Shown: positions 33,824-46,434 of the stretch, one piece after another
How the letters are laid out: every line of letters begins with the position of its first letter
Numbering within the stretch: the first letter of the stretch is position 1
DNA from: Pelobates cultripes
Lineage: Eukaryota; Chordata; Amphibia; Anura; Pelobatidae
DNA: 64,000 nucleotides
Direction: 5' to 3'
Assembly (NCBI GenBank): GCA_933207985.1
Contig: OW240912.1
Coordinates: 204,606,240-204,670,239 of the forward strand
Made by a program: the position numbers and the translations under genes
The notes under the pieces: model-generated
Told to the model about the DNA's origin: nothing
What the model saw: only the letters and a program-made list of their open reading frames with translations
The model's database searches: none

Positions 33824-35543
33824 ACAAATATAAAAAAAACATTGCACTACCTTGAATGACACTGCCCTCCAATGAAAGAAAAATTGCCCTCCAATGAAGG
33901 TTGCTGCCCTCCAACAGCAAACATTGCCCTCTTAAGAAAGATATTGCATGAGGATGTCCAGCATCTTAAAGGACCACTATAGTGCCAGAAAAACAAACTC
34001 GATTTCCTGGCACTATTGTTCCCCGTGGGTGCCCCCACCCTCAGGGTCCCACTGCCGCCGGGCTGAATGGAGAGGAAGGGGGTTAAATACTCACCTTTCT
34101 CCAGCGCCAGGCTCCCTCGGCGCTGGGGACTCTTCTCCCTCTTTCGACGTCATCGGCTGAATGCGCATGCGCGGCAAGAGCCGCGCGCGCATTCAGCCAG
34201 TCCATAGGAAAGCATTCTCGATGAGACAGCCACTAGAGGCTGGATTAACCCATGTGTAAACATAGCAGTTTCTCTGAAACTGCTATGTTTATAGCAGGCA
34301 GGGTTAATCCTAGATGGACCTGGCACCCAGACCACTTCATTGAGCTGAAGTGGTCTGGGTGCCTATAGTGGTCCTTTAAAAAATAAAAAAAAACATAGGA
34401 AAGCATTGATTCAGTCACTTACCGCGGATGCGTGTTCAGTTTCAGAATCTTTGTGATGTCAGAGCAAGAGGAGCACGATCCAGAGCTATGGGACATTAGT
34501 GCTGGTATCCAGTAGTGAAAAAATGTAAGTTGGGGGGGGGGGGGAAGCACCACAAGGGGGGGGGGACATTACTGGTGCAGAGGGACTATGTAGTGTTAGG
34601 AATCCAATTTTGTTGTTTTTGTACTCTAAGTTTTAATTTCTTTTACTAAGTTTTATTCATGCTTGTTACAAGGCAGATGAGATGTTCTGACTAAGAGACC
34701 CAAACTTATTTTAAAATGTTCAGCAGCTAAATACCAGTGAAGTTTACAGAGAAACACTTGAGAGAAAACTCTGCAAATCATAACATATCCCCAGTTGTGA
34801 ATGGCTGGCAAAAGTGTAGCTAAGAATCTAGAAAAATAAGTTATCTTGTCTGTGTGCTGTGTTTATTTTGGAAGTTGTCTGTAGACACAGAAAAGGGATT
34901 AACACACAGCAGGCAGTCACAAACATTGTGTATGCATGGCCACCGGAGGCGGGCAGCTGCTTTCTGTCACTGTATAACGTTGACACAAGTAGCTCTCCAT
35001 TACTTGAGTTCAGCCAATCAGAACTTATGAGTTAGGAAGAAAACAAGTTGTTGTGTAAGTATGGAAGTCCTTCCACAGCAGTACAAACAGGCCAAGAAGA
35101 TACTTAAATACGTCACCCAAACACAGAGTTGCGAATTATGCATATCCATATCCATTGTGCTCACAGATGCCTATGGGTGGAGGGATGGAGTCTGGAATCT
35201 TGAGAGACTGAGGGTATGCAGTATTTTTAATGGGAATATCCAGACATGCAAGAGTCAGATGATCCATGGAAGACAGTGATAAAAACAGACTGAAACTATT
35301 GCCCATCACAAATATCAGTATCTCAGCATTGCTTTTTGTTCCAGTGCTTCACAGCATGTACATACATACGAATGGTTTCAAACAAAAATGGAGCCATTCA
35401 TCTGTTTGATCGAAAAACAAAATAGGATGCTTTTCATGCACATTACTCTAATAACGGTAAAACTTTATATACACTGGTTTATATTCCTAGCCATAAACAT
35501 TATACTTTTTAAACAGCTTTTTACAAGTTTACATTAAATTGAT
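33824..35543. repeat. Segment that was tandemly duplicated (first copy)
   Basis: Contains block A (33,824-33,965), the MITE at 33,966-34,379, about 920 bp of unique DNA and block B (35,300-35,543). Blocks A and B reappear in the same order at 35,548-35,697 and 36,979-37,222 with only a few differences; the second copy has lost most of the middle. Confidence 0.8.
33966..34379 (-). mobile_element. TTAA-flanked MITE, AAAGGACCACTATAG family
   Basis: TTAA at both ends; TTAAAGGACCACTATAG and CTATAGTGGTCCTTTAA termini. Compared with 11,005-11,480 the interior is in the opposite orientation (CCCACCCTCAGGGTCC on the left, AAACATAGCAGTTTC on the right). Confidence 0.88.
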
Positions 35544-35547
35544 CCCT

Positions 35548-37222
35548 ACAAATATAAAAAAAACATTGCACTACCTCGAATGACACTGCCCTCCAATGAA
35601 AGAAATTGCCCTCCAATGAAGGTTGCTGCCCTCCAACAGCAAACATTGCCCTCTTAAGAAAGATATTGCATGAGGATGTCCAGCATCTTAAAGGACCCCT
35701 ATATTTGTAGGGATCAATTTAATGTAAGTTTTTACCGCTTTGCACAAAAGGGGTAAAAACCGTTTAGGCGATCGGCCCCCTTTCCAGAGATGCAGGCACA
35801 GCTACTGCAGAACACCAAACACACGAACCGCCAATAAGTGAATGCTCCAAACTCCCGAACGGCATCCAATATAGCACTCCAAACACACGAACAGGAACCA
35901 TACGAATTGCTGCTAGCAGACGAATAGGAAAAGCATCCAAGCGGCTTACACTCCTAGCAATCAGTCTCTATCAGCATTCAGTAAATCCCCCCAAAGACGA
36001 GACAAGGCTCCGTGTTGAGGGTCAAGCAGTGGTCTGTTTAATGAGGGCTACCTGCCCAGTATTTATGCAGTTCTCCCACCCGGTGGACACTCCCCTAGGG
36101 GACCAAATGGGAGACTGTGACAAGGGACAGACAAGCAGACAAATATGACACACAGTCACAATATATTCCCACAATGCATCCTGGCTTCCTCCCCTCTGCC
36201 CTGGGAGATAATTGAGGAGTAATTCAATTATCTCCCAAGACAAAGGCAAATCGCCATTACGCACGTGTGGATACTAAAACAAGCATTACTGTTAAAATAC
36301 ACCAGGTAAGACACATTACATTAAAACTATTCATTTAACATATCCCCAGATAGCTCAGGTCTGAGCGCACATTATTAAGCGAAAGGCGCTCAGACCACAC
36401 GAATACAGTTTAATCGCCATGGAGCCAAAGTCTTTAATTCCACGAACAGGCTCCATGGCAGGCTATCTGGGTACTTGCACACAGAATACAATTGCAGCCC
36501 TAAAAGTCCCGAATGCTCCGTTGTTCGGTTCCCGAACGGGTTTGCAGACTTCCAGCCTCAGCGGGGCTTGTAAGACAAAAGTGTCCGCTTTTGGTGTCCT
36601 GCCACTGGGTAGAACAAGCGCTGGCTACCCGGGGAGCTTCCATAACACCGCCATCGTGTGGCGGCTAGGTGTAACCGCGACCACCCAGTAATTGTCAATT
36701 AAGCTGCGGTTAACCGCAGCTTCAGGGGGGTTAATTGCCGGCACACTCCAGCTCCCAGGTAGTCTATTCATTTGTGCGGTTGTTCGGTAGATTGAATCTA
36801 CCGAACAACCGGCAGAAAAGCACGAATACAGCTTTTCTGCAGGCGAAACAAAGTCTTTTAACATGGGGGCCATAGTCCAAAGGCAGCAGGCGAGCAACCA
36901 GGCTTCTCCAATGCAATGTGGCGAGATTGGTCTCGTCACAAGTGCCAGAAAAACAAACTCGATTTCCTGGCACTATAGTGCCCATCACAAATATCAGTAT
37001 CTCAGCATTGCTTTTTTTTCCAGTGCTTCACAGCATGTACATACATACGAATAGTTTCAAACAAAAATGGAGCCATTCATATGTTTGATCGAAAAACTAA
37101 ATAGGATGCTTTTCATGCACATTACTCTAATAACGGTAAAACTTTATATACACTGGTTTATATTCCTAGCCATAAACATTATACTTTTTAAACAGCTTTT
37201 TACAAGTTTACATTAAATTGAT
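35548..37222. repeat. Second, deleted copy of the tandem duplication, with an LTR insert
   Basis: Block A' (35,548-35,697) runs into the first bases of the MITE and is then interrupted by LTR-like DNA. The MITE's first 38 bp or so resume at 36,941-36,978 (AGTGCCAGAAAAACAAACTC), and block B' follows directly at 36,979. A 27-bp inverted copy of the B/A' junction (35,529-35,555) sits at 35,701-35,727. Confidence 0.75.
35723..36940 (-). mobile_element. Probable solo LTR rich in CGAAC/GTTCG motifs
   Basis: On the minus strand it starts TGTGACGAGACCAATCTCGC and ends in TTACA, giving TG...CA borders, about 1.2 kb. The interior has many NCGAAC/GTTCGN words and a palindrome TGTTCGGTAGATTGAA / TTCAATCTACCGAACA form at about 36,780-36,810. 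No clean target duplication is visible; the left border overlaps the 27-bp inverted segment. No coding region. Confidence 0.5.
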
Positions 37223-37229
37223 GTTTAAT

Positions 37230-38524
37230 GTACTTTGTTATTTTAATAGAGCTGTGGCACATGCTTATTCTCCCAGTGGTTACTTTGTACATAAATAGAA
37301 GTAAATAGGATGTTGTGGTGAATCCATTGTACGGCGCTGCGGAATTTGCTGGCGCTATATAAATAATAATAATAACTGCAAGATTTACAAAATGTAGATA
37401 ATAACAATAAATATGGAAAAGTGCATTACATGAAAACTGATTACATAGTGAATAAATGCATTAGTCTCAGCAGCACAGTGTATCCATCTCCTCCCAAATC
37501 TGCACTTTAAGGAGCTATAATGCTGTATTAGTGACTGTGTTAAAGAGAGGAAGACTGACCTTCTGTGAGTCATATGGGCATTGCGTGAGACCGTCCTCTG
37601 ATGAGCATAACAAGTGTGTTTGCTATAGTAAGAAAGAGACTATACATTGACTGTATATTAGGAATTTGTAATGTGTAGAGGACATTATTTGCTTATATGC
37701 ACATTTTAAAGCTCTTAATCATTTTGTACTTTTCGAAATATGGCATGCAGGCCAGCTCTACGTCTCTATAGCCTCAGCATTTTCTGAGCCAGTTAATTTT
37801 CCTGAATTTTAATTATTTTTATGTAGCTCCATGGTTTAAAGCATAATGTAATGTAACCCTTACAGAATATAACAAAATGTAAAAAAAATGTAAGATGAGT
37901 GGGCAGCTGTTTGATTTCTTTTTTTGTTAAATGTGGTGGGGAGCTGTCCACCTTGTCTGCTCTGACTTGTCACCTTAGGGGGAACAGTGCTCATCTGAGA
38001 CATAGATATCTACCTGTGCTATTAGTAAGGTATGATGATGCAATTAGGATGTTATTTTAGAGCAGTTATTTTCAGTAGTACATGCCTGAGTGGGCTCAAT
38101 AGCTAGAAGAAACTTGTTCTAAAATAAAAATGTTTCTGCATGATGTAATAGTACCTAATTATGGGGGTGTTAAACCACCTATTTAATATGGAAATCATGA
38201 TTCGGGCCACTTATCATTTTTTTTTAAAAAAAATATACTGCTAGAAGCACATGGAGCATGCTAGTCAATCCCCTGGTTTTCAGTATCTACTGCTGTAGGT
38301 GCCATACATACTGACAACATACCAAAAAAAGGTTTACAAATGAGAAAGGGACAGAGTCAACTTTTGTGTTACACATCTGCCAGGTAGATATATATCCTTC
38401 TGTATTTCCACCAAATCATGGTGCACAATCTCATTAGTGTAAATGGTGGAAAATGGTGGAAAATGAGAAAGAGGACTACTATGGACATATGTGTGTAGAT
38501 CTGTGCTACTCAATATGCAAGAAC
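37230..38524. other. Intergenic; no confident element
   Basis: Apart from an ATA-tailed repeat fragment at 37,318-37,375 (GGCGCTGCGGAATTTGCTGG), nothing is recognised. Confidence 0.55.
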
Positions 38525-38539
38525 CTTTTAAGTAGGGAT

Positions 38540-39835
38540 AAGTGGCGGATCTAGGGGGGGCAACGGGGCAATTGCCCCCTCCCCCCCCCCCGAGAAAACT
38601 GACAGTCTCCCTCTCCCCTGCCAGCACACGCAGGCGCCAGATCAAAGATCTCCCTCACCGGTTCGCAGACACTGTGCTGACAGCCGGCGGGGGGAGGGAG
38701 TGAGAGAGGACCCGGGAGCTCAGCCTGCAGCTCCTCCGGGTCCTCCTCTCGTGAGCACGGAGCATTGCCGCGGTTATCACGGCAACGCTCCAAATCTCGC
38801 TAGAGTGAACTCTAGCCCTGGAGCACTCTAGCCCTGGAGTGCAGGCTAGAGTTCACTCTCCCCACTGGATCCACCAGGGAATCCCACTGCACCACCAGGG
38901 ACATAAATATTTATTTTAATTAAATAAAAAAATATATATACATATTATTAAAAAAAGCCCCCCTACCCTTATCACACACACACACACACTCTACACACAT
39001 ACACTGCCCCTATACACACACATTGCCTCCCATACTGCCCCCATACACACACATTGCCCCCCATACTGCCCCCCCATACACACACACATTGCCCCCATAC
39101 TGCCCCCCATACACACACTGCCCCCATACACATGCCCCATACACACAATATGCCCCCATACACACACATGCCCCATACACACATACACGCCCCCATACAC
39201 ACACGCCCCCATACACACACACAACCCCCATACACATACACTGCCCCTATACATACTGCTCCCCATACACACACACACTGCCCCCTGCACACACACACAC
39301 ACTGCCCCCCCACATACATGCCCCCCATACACACACATACTGCCCCCATACACACACACTGCCCCCCATACACACATACACTACCCCCATACACACACAC
39401 TGCCCCATACACTGCCGCCCCATACACACACATTGCCCACACACACATACACTGCAATACTCACACACACACACTGTCCCACACATACACTGCATCCCTG
39501 ACATACACTGCCACCTTAGCACACACTACAACCTTCACACACACACACACTGCTCGCACACTGTCCCCCTCACACACACACACTGCACCCCTTACACATT
39601 GCACCACTCACACACACCACTGCTCCTATGCCCTACTACAGCCCCATTTCCCAGCAGACCTCAGGTAAGTTGTCAAACTGTTCTTAAATGGTTTGACTAC
39701 TTACTCTAGGAGGGGGTCCCGGCACTATTGACACCATAACCACTACACTGAGCTGTAGTGGTTATTGTGTCTAGATTATTTCTTTAAATAATCTGCAAGT
39801 GCCCCTCCCGAGATCAGGCTCTGGATCCGCCACTG
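38540..39835 (+). mobile_element. hAT-type MITE (GTGGCGGATC ends) with minisatellite
   Basis: Left end AAGTGGCGGATCTAG and right end CTGGATCCGCCACTG are inverted repeats, flanked by an exact 8-bp duplication GTAGGGAT (38,532-38,539 and 39,836-39,843). The interior includes GATCTCCCTCACCGG, shared with the 2-kb family, a CACTCTAGCCCTGGA direct repeat, and a CCATACACACACTGCCCC array (39,000-39,620). Very long open frames across the array are artefacts. No transposase. Confidence 0.9.
39000..39620. repeat. Minisatellite of ATACACACACTGCCCCC units
   Basis: About 620 bp of degenerate 17-22 bp units within the hAT-type MITE. Confidence 0.92.
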
Positions 39836-40597
39836 GTAGGGATGTGCATGGGCAAAACATTCAGTTCGGTTCAGTACTTCCGAAATTTGCGACTTCGGCA
39901 ATTCAGCACTTCTGTTCGGTTCAGCACTTCTGAAATTCTGGACTTCGGCAATGCGACACCTCGGCAATTCAGGACTTTGGCAATTCCCTAACCCTACCCC
40001 TAACCACCACAACCACTTACACATTTAGAGTTAGGGGTAGATTCCTGTCATCATTCACATAATTTTACCTTCCTCTCTTGTTTTGCCACTTTTCAGAAAT
40101 CCAAAGCACTTCGTCACTTCCAAAATTCGGCACTCCGGCAATTTGGTTCAGTTCGGCACTTCTGAAATTCGGCTCTTCGGTTCAGCACCTCCGAAATTCG
40201 ACACTTTAGAAATTCGGACATTCGGCAGCAATGAATTGCACATGTCTATTTTTAAGTAGTGATGATGATCAAAGAAGAAAGGAAAAAAAAACTGTGGTGA
40301 AGTGGAAGTAGCAGTGGGGGAAGAACAGAGTGTTTTGCCTGCAGAATACTTAATATTTTTTGGATAAGCTTTACAAATGATTTAATAATTTGAACAATAA
40401 TATTTTAATATTGTGATTTTTAAATTATATATATAGATATATTTTATATATGATATATTTTTGAAATTTAATTATTTGAAAGAAATGTTTTCATAGGCTT
40501 ATCCAAAAATATTAAATTAAGGCCTAAGTCTGAAAAAATGAGAGAAAACAGGGCATAGAAAAAATATGGTAAAAGAGCAAAAGAAATGTCTGGTTGC

Positions 40598-41716
40598 AGG
40601 AGACGCACTTCAGAGGCAGCGACGCACCCAAACTAGAGAATCGCCGCTTTCCAGCAGGATATTACGCAAACCACCCAGATGCCAGGAAGGCGGGGGTGGC
40701 AATATTGTTCCCACACACGGTACCTTTCCAATGCACAGCGACATTGGCAGATCCTAATGGGCGCTACCTTTTTCTCAAGGGCACCATAGCAGATCATACA
40801 TATACTTTCGCATGTCTGTACAGTCCCAACAGAAGACAACATATCTTCATAAACTGAACCCTAACCAAGCTGGAGAGCTTCAGGGAGGGTCTGTTGGTGA
40901 TGGCGGGGGACCTGAACCTGTCGCTCGATCCCCGCCTGGACACCTCCAGAGGCACAAGCGCGGTGCCCGCACACTGCATACGCACAACTCTGCGGGCCCT
41001 GAGCAGGTTGGGGCTGGTGGACTGCTGGAGGGCGAGTCACCCGGATGACCGAGACTACACCCATTACTCGGCGGTCCACTCGCACTACAGCCGCATTGAC
41101 TACATATTCCTTGCGCAAGAATATCTGACTCTACTGCATAATAACGACATCGAGCTGATGGAACACTCCGATCATGCACCTGTGGTGGCTCGCACAAGAT
41201 CCCCACTGTTTCAACTTAGCGAACGACAGTGGAAACTTAATGAGTCCCTTCTCGACGATCTCGAACTCAAGACCACGGTAGCTGATGCCCTAACCCAATA
41301 CTTCACTGACAACGGAATACGGAGGTGCCTCCACTGATGCTCTGGGAAGCGCATAAATGCGTCATCTGGGGCCACCTCATCGCTGCAAGCACCAGGCGCA
41401 AAAAAAGACCGGACCATACGCTTGACCACCCTAACGAAATGAATAGCCGAACTAGAACATGAACATAAACAAGAAACCGCAAGAAAGTCAGCCAGATTAT
41501 TTTATGAACACTCCAATAAGAGTGGCAGGTTGCTGGCAAGGATGCTACTGGACAAACGGAGGACACAACACATCCACAAGATCCATGCACGGGGAGGGGA
41601 CGTCACGCTTTAACCGGAGGGCATCCTAGATGTGTTCCAGGAATACTACGCGGCACTATACACTCAGGCTCGAGAGGGCTGGCTGCCGATAGATCTCACG
41701 CAGGTATACCAATTGA
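40598..41716 (+). pseudogene. L1 ORF2 endonuclease domain and start of RT, broken
   Basis: An apurinic-endonuclease-like domain is visible: QETHFRGSD near the start, GVAILFPH, TFACLYSPNRRQ, then after one stop (40,857) VMAGDLNLSLDPRLDTS and RIDYIFLAQEY, ending in EHSDHAPV. These contain the QETH, AGDFN-like and SDH motifs that form the active site of L1 endonuclease. After 41,337 the frame changes several times but LLDKRRTQHIHKIHARGGD and YYAALYT of the pre-RT region can still be read. It nicks target DNA in a living element; here it is decayed. Confidence 0.85.
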
Positions 41717-43174
41717 ATTTTGCCCCTCTCCTCGTGACACTACAGCAGGACTTAAAACGATGGATGTCCAAGTACATATCTTGGTTTGGCCGCATAAGCA
41801 CTATAAAAATGAATATTATGCCACGTATCTATTTCAGACTCTGCCTACCACCATCCCCCAAGTCTTCTTCCAGACGCTATCGTCCAACATCAGACAGTTT
41901 GTTTGGAACCAAAGGCCCACACGGGTCCGAAGATCGATTCTGGAGCGACCAAAGAGTGAAGGAGGAATGGGACTCCCATATTCACTCATGTATTACCAGG
42001 CGACCCACCTACACCGATTGGTCGACTGGCACGCCAACCCAAACACTAAGCAATGGTTGGACATGGAGCTCCAACAAGCACAAGGGAAGATCCCAGCCCT
42101 GCTGTGGCTGGGTGAGGCTACGTTCAGAGAGATACGCACAGGCAACCCAATGATAGACGCCACCCTCAGGGTCTGGTGCGGGATAAGGTACGCCAAGCGG
42201 CTCACCACATCCCCCAACCCACTCACACCTATAACCAACAACCCAAAATTAGCTGGTGGACTAAACTCTGCTACTCTTAAAAACTTCCAGGCGTCAGATT
42301 GGGTCTACCTTCACCAATGGTGCAGCGGCCGGAACCTTAAACCCCTGATAGACCTAATACAAGACCGCAGACCAACCAGACTAGACGAATTCCACTACCA
42401 CCAACTCAAAACTTACTACAACGCTATCATGGGAAAGGACCATGTGCACCGGCCCTTACTATATCTTTAACAACTATGCATGGCCAGGCAACATCTCTCA
42501 CATGGTGTATTAACTATTTATTCCGCACTAATGAATAGTGGAGACAAGGGCGCTTTGGGCTTCACTGAGCGGTGGGAGAAAGAAATGGGGATCGAGCTCA
42601 CGGATGCGGATTGGACCAAGATCTTCCAGCTGATGCACAAAGGGACTATAAGTTCAAAATACCAAGACTGCAACTATAAAATACTGACGCACTGGTATAG
42701 GATTCCGGACATCCTAAGACATGTTCATGACTCGATACCCGGAGAATGCTGGAGATGCGGAACTGAGATGGGTACAGGATACCATATCTGGTGGACGTCC
42801 TATACTGGGAGATGGTAAACCGCACAATTGAAGAAATCACCGGCACCGAACTCCCACTGCAACCCCTGACGATGTTGCTCAACCACACGCACACACCACT
42901 GAAGGCATACAAAAAAGGACTCACCATACACCTGCTCACGGCGGCAAAAACTTATCCCCACACACTGGAAAAGCACAACAGTACCCTCCCTGGGGCAATG
43001 GATCGCCAGGGTGGAAGACATCTACAATATGGAGATGTAGAAGGCCTCCCTGCAGGGACGAGCAGACAAATGTGCGCTGACCTGGTACCCGTGGATGGAC
43101 TATGTGACCAAAAGAGCTGCGGCGGCGGGCCCGCGCGCGGGGGGGGTATGGGGTCGGCGGCTACTAGAGACTAA
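41717..43174 (+). pseudogene. L1 ORF2 C-terminal part
   Basis: Starts abruptly with LLVTLQQDLKRWMSKYISWF and GRISTIKMNIMPRIYF, which in complete L1 follow the RT domain. It continues in another frame with FVWNQRPTRVRRSILERPKS, GGMGLPYSLMYYQATHLHRL, and near the end YKILTHWYRIPDILRHVHDS then CWRCGTEMGTGYHIWW, the CCHC-like end of L1 ORF2. The YADD/FADD catalytic box expected between 41,700 and this part is absent. Several frameshifts are present. Confidence 0.85.
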
Positions 43175-44589
43175 CACAGACTCAAATCACACACACATGT
43201 GGACAATACCCTACAGCCACAATAACCCCTCTCCCCACCCTCCCAAACTGACCACGGACATATTACCGACACACCATAACCCAAGACAGCTGAACCCCCC
43301 CCCTGCAAGATCAGACCGGTAGGGGACTGACCCAAGGTATAGGGTCAAAAGGAAAATAGGCTTCCCCAACTAAGGGACAATATCCTACACACAAACTAGG
43401 AGCCCTCCCAGCCCCACATAACACCCAACACCCTTGACACAACAGACCCCAGCTTCCAGCACTTAGATAGGGGACCAGTGCCAGTACTACCTCTGGTACC
43501 CACACTGCAATGCGCAACGCAACAAAGGGTACCTGGGCAAGGGGGGGGTGGGAGATAAGGCCATGGGCCTACGGGCCGATGATGGGGTTCACTCAACGCA
43601 CGAAATACACACCCACTCCTCAATGGTGCCCCTCAGGGTACCCAACATGCAATGGTTGAATGTTCATAATGAGGGCTCTGATACCGAGATGCTGGGTTAT
43701 AAAGCCCGCACATCTCACAGTAATAATAAAAATTGAGGTTGTTAGACTACATTATATGTTTAGCACAACACCTTTAAAACAGTGTATGATATTGATGAAT
43801 TGCTAACCACACACAGTAGCAAAGTCGCACAATTTAACTTGTACTGCCTTGACATCAATGACAAAAGTGGAGAATGTCGGGGGGGGGGGAGGGTAGGAGA
43901 AAGAAAGGGATATACATATTTATATATTTTTTTTTCTTTATATAGGCTGCACTGTCATCATAACGTGATGGGGTATATCTCAGAGGTTTCAAATTTCATT
44001 TCTTTATGGGTACTCACATTTGTTTGGAGAACCCTCCCGACACCCGGCCTAGCCCTTGTGGTTTTCCTAGGTACGACAAGCATAAACTACTTATTGTTTT
44101 ACCTAGAATAAGTGTAGCTATGTATTTAAGTATATTAACCTGAACAACAAAAAACAAGCAGGGACCCAACATGTACAAATAATATGCCTGTATGTATACT
44201 CATTTCTCTACAATTGTATTATATCTCAGCATGTGATATCTCATTCTCTCTCAATAAAAATCTGATTGACAAAAAAAAAAAAAAAAGAAATGTCTGGAGA
44301 TTAAAAAAATAAAATTAGAGCAAAGTTAAAAAAAATCTTGCTTCGCAACAACAGTTCACTATATTTCTGTATGTGATGGGGAAAATACTTTGATGGGAAA
44401 GGAAGATATAAGAGGTAAGCTTACTGCAAGAGTTTTGAGAAGACTTTTAGAAGATATACAAAAATAAAAAATATGCATGATATTTCTCCCATAAATGTAA
44501 TACAGCGTCATAAAAATACAGTGGACACATTTAATTTTATCTATTTATTTTATTAACTTATCTGATATTTCTTTTGATTTACTGTATCT

Positions 44590-44860
44590 TTAAAGGAACA
44601 CTATAGCGTTAGGAATACAAACATGTATTCCTAGCACGTTAGTGTTCCTTTACCTATAAATACCCCCACCTCCTTTGCCTTGAGAATTTAATAGTTAGGT
44701 TTACTTATCTTCATTTCACTCGGCTATTTTGGATGAAGCGCTTCTAGCGGCTGTGAGAGTGATAGCCACTAGAGGCACTCAAATCCTTCAATATAAACAT
44801 TGCTGTTTCTGCAGAATGGCAATATTTTACATTGCTCCTAGACCATTTCATTTTTTTATT
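44590..44860 (-). repeat. Partial TTAA MITE
   Basis: Starts TTAAAGGAACACTATAGCG and has its own hairpin (AGGAATACA/TGTATTCCT), then AGCCACTAGAGGC as in the larger MITEs. No matching right end was found. Confidence 0.6.
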
Positions 44861-44864
44861 TTTT

Positions 44865-45640
44865 TTAGGTTTTAAATTAGCACATAAAACACTCCATCCC
44901 TCCTTCATTACTATAGTTTCCCTATGGACTGGCTAGAAGCACTACAAAATAAACACATTTTATCTCATAATGTTTTAAATGTTGTAAACCCTGTATATTT
45001 GCTCTTGACCAAAATGTTTTTTGGTTTTTTTAAAGATCTTCTTTAAAAATGGACCTCATGGTACATGTATAGGATTTTCATTGGAAACCCCTCATGCCAT
45101 AGAATGACCGAATTGCCTCAACATCTACTATATTTTCCCCTCCCTGGTGACATACTGTTATAACTCGAACTAGTCCCTTTTGTTTCCATGGTCTGTGCTC
45201 CCATTTTATTTTCTATTTCACTCTCTATTCACGTGTTTATATCTTTGCCTATTAGTAATCTCCTTTTCTTTAACACTATACCTTTTCAGGAGAATATTAT
45301 AAATAGTGTTGCACTCTTCAATGTAATGGAAAGTTTAGATGGAGAAGTAAAAAGAATAGGGTAAAATGAAGGAAAGGGGGTCACATGGGGGTAGAAGGAA
45401 ATAAAAAGGGGAGGCTAAAAAGAAAGAGAATTAAGAAATAAAGTATTTAAAGCTCCCAGATGTCCTGGGTTTTGCAGGACCCAATCAAATTTCCATCCCA
45501 GGTTTCTTCCCCAATGTCTTGCTCCTGGGGACATCAAGGACATGTTTCCAATGAATGTAAGGTGAGTGCATCATTAGGCATGCAAGTGCTGCACAGAGTA
45601 AGGTTAGATCATTAAACCCATATTCAGAGTGCATAAACAC
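44865..45640. other. Intergenic; nothing recognised
   Basis: AT-rich DNA with a purine-rich stretch at 45,340-45,445. No gene or bounded repeat. Confidence 0.5.
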
Positions 45641-45774
45641 AGTACTAAGGGTGGGCTGCCCTGTGTGGGGTCAGTCAAAGAGGCTGAACCACCCAATTTT
45701 CAGGTGGGTCAGCATCCTTTACCTCCACCTCCAAGTGATCTGCTCAGCCATCTGCCCTGGATGTCTGTTCTTGA

Positions 45775-45965
45775 TGCACACTGATATACAGATACAGATA
45801 TTGACACATACACAGAAAGTAAAACACAGATACGCACTGAAACACACACAAATACAGACATTGAAACATACACTTGAAGTGACACAGATACACAAATATA
45901 CCCAAATTGACACATACACAAATACACACATGAACACATACACACACTGACCCACTGACACACAT
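45775..45965. repeat. CA-rich minisatellite
   Basis: Degenerate units such as ACACATACACAAATACA. Open frames on both strands are artefacts. Confidence 0.85.
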
Positions 45966-46434
45966 AAATGTCATACAATTTTATGTTTTTAGTCACCATC
46001 CTGCTAATATACCTTTTAAGTGCATGGGGGTGGCTGCCTGGAGTCCTGCTGCCACCATCATGCATACAAACAGGAGACATAATTTGTTAAATGTAAACCC
46101 TTTAAAAAAAAAATGCATGTACATCTGTTACCAGTCAAATGCTTTATTTAGATTATTGCTATTTTGCTTATATGTGCTATCTTTCTTTCTCTCTTTCATT
46201 AAATGTAGATATGCTTATAAAAAGTTATTTAGTCTAAAAATATATAAAAATGTTTTCACTGTCTATTGCATGTTCACACAATTTTACAATTTGCGTATAC
46301 CTTAGTAACACAGAACTCACTAGTTTAGATAAATTAAATTTGTTCACAATAAGTGTGCTGCAGCCAGAAATTGTAGGGCTTCTGACTGGATTGGAGGAGG
46401 GAGGGGTAAAATGTGGCCAACTGCAATTAATTCA

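Larger units (their letters stand above)
38533..40248 (+). mobile_element. hAT-like MITE with TTCGG array, split by a nested element
   Basis: The outer ends are TAGGGATGTGCA (left, split after TAGGGAT by the nested insertion) and TGCACATGTCTA (right). They are flanked by CTTTTAAG (38,525-38,532) and TTTTTAAG (40,249-40,256), an 8-bp duplication with one change. Without the nested element it is about 410 bp, filled by an irregular array of TTCGG, CACTTC and GAAATTCGG words. A short CCCTAACCCTACCCCTAACC tract lies at about 39,987-40,006. Confidence 0.7.
40594..44282 (+). mobile_element. L1-type LINE, 5'-truncated and lacking the RT core
   Basis: Flanked by the 15-bp duplication AAAAGAAATGTCTGG (40,579-40,593; right copy ending at 44,297) and ending in an A-run after an AATAAA signal (about 44,252). 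It begins inside the ORF2 endonuclease, continues to about 41,716, then jumps to the region after the RT palm, continues through the C-terminal cysteine-histidine region, and has about 1.1 kb of 3' UTR. Truncation with a perfect duplication marks normal target-primed insertion. Confidence 0.93.

Noticed and set aside
39987..40006. Telomere-like CCCTAACCC tract as a chromosome-fusion relic
   Set aside because: Only about three imperfect units, and it lies inside the TTCGG-type MITE array, so chance or array drift is a simpler explanation.
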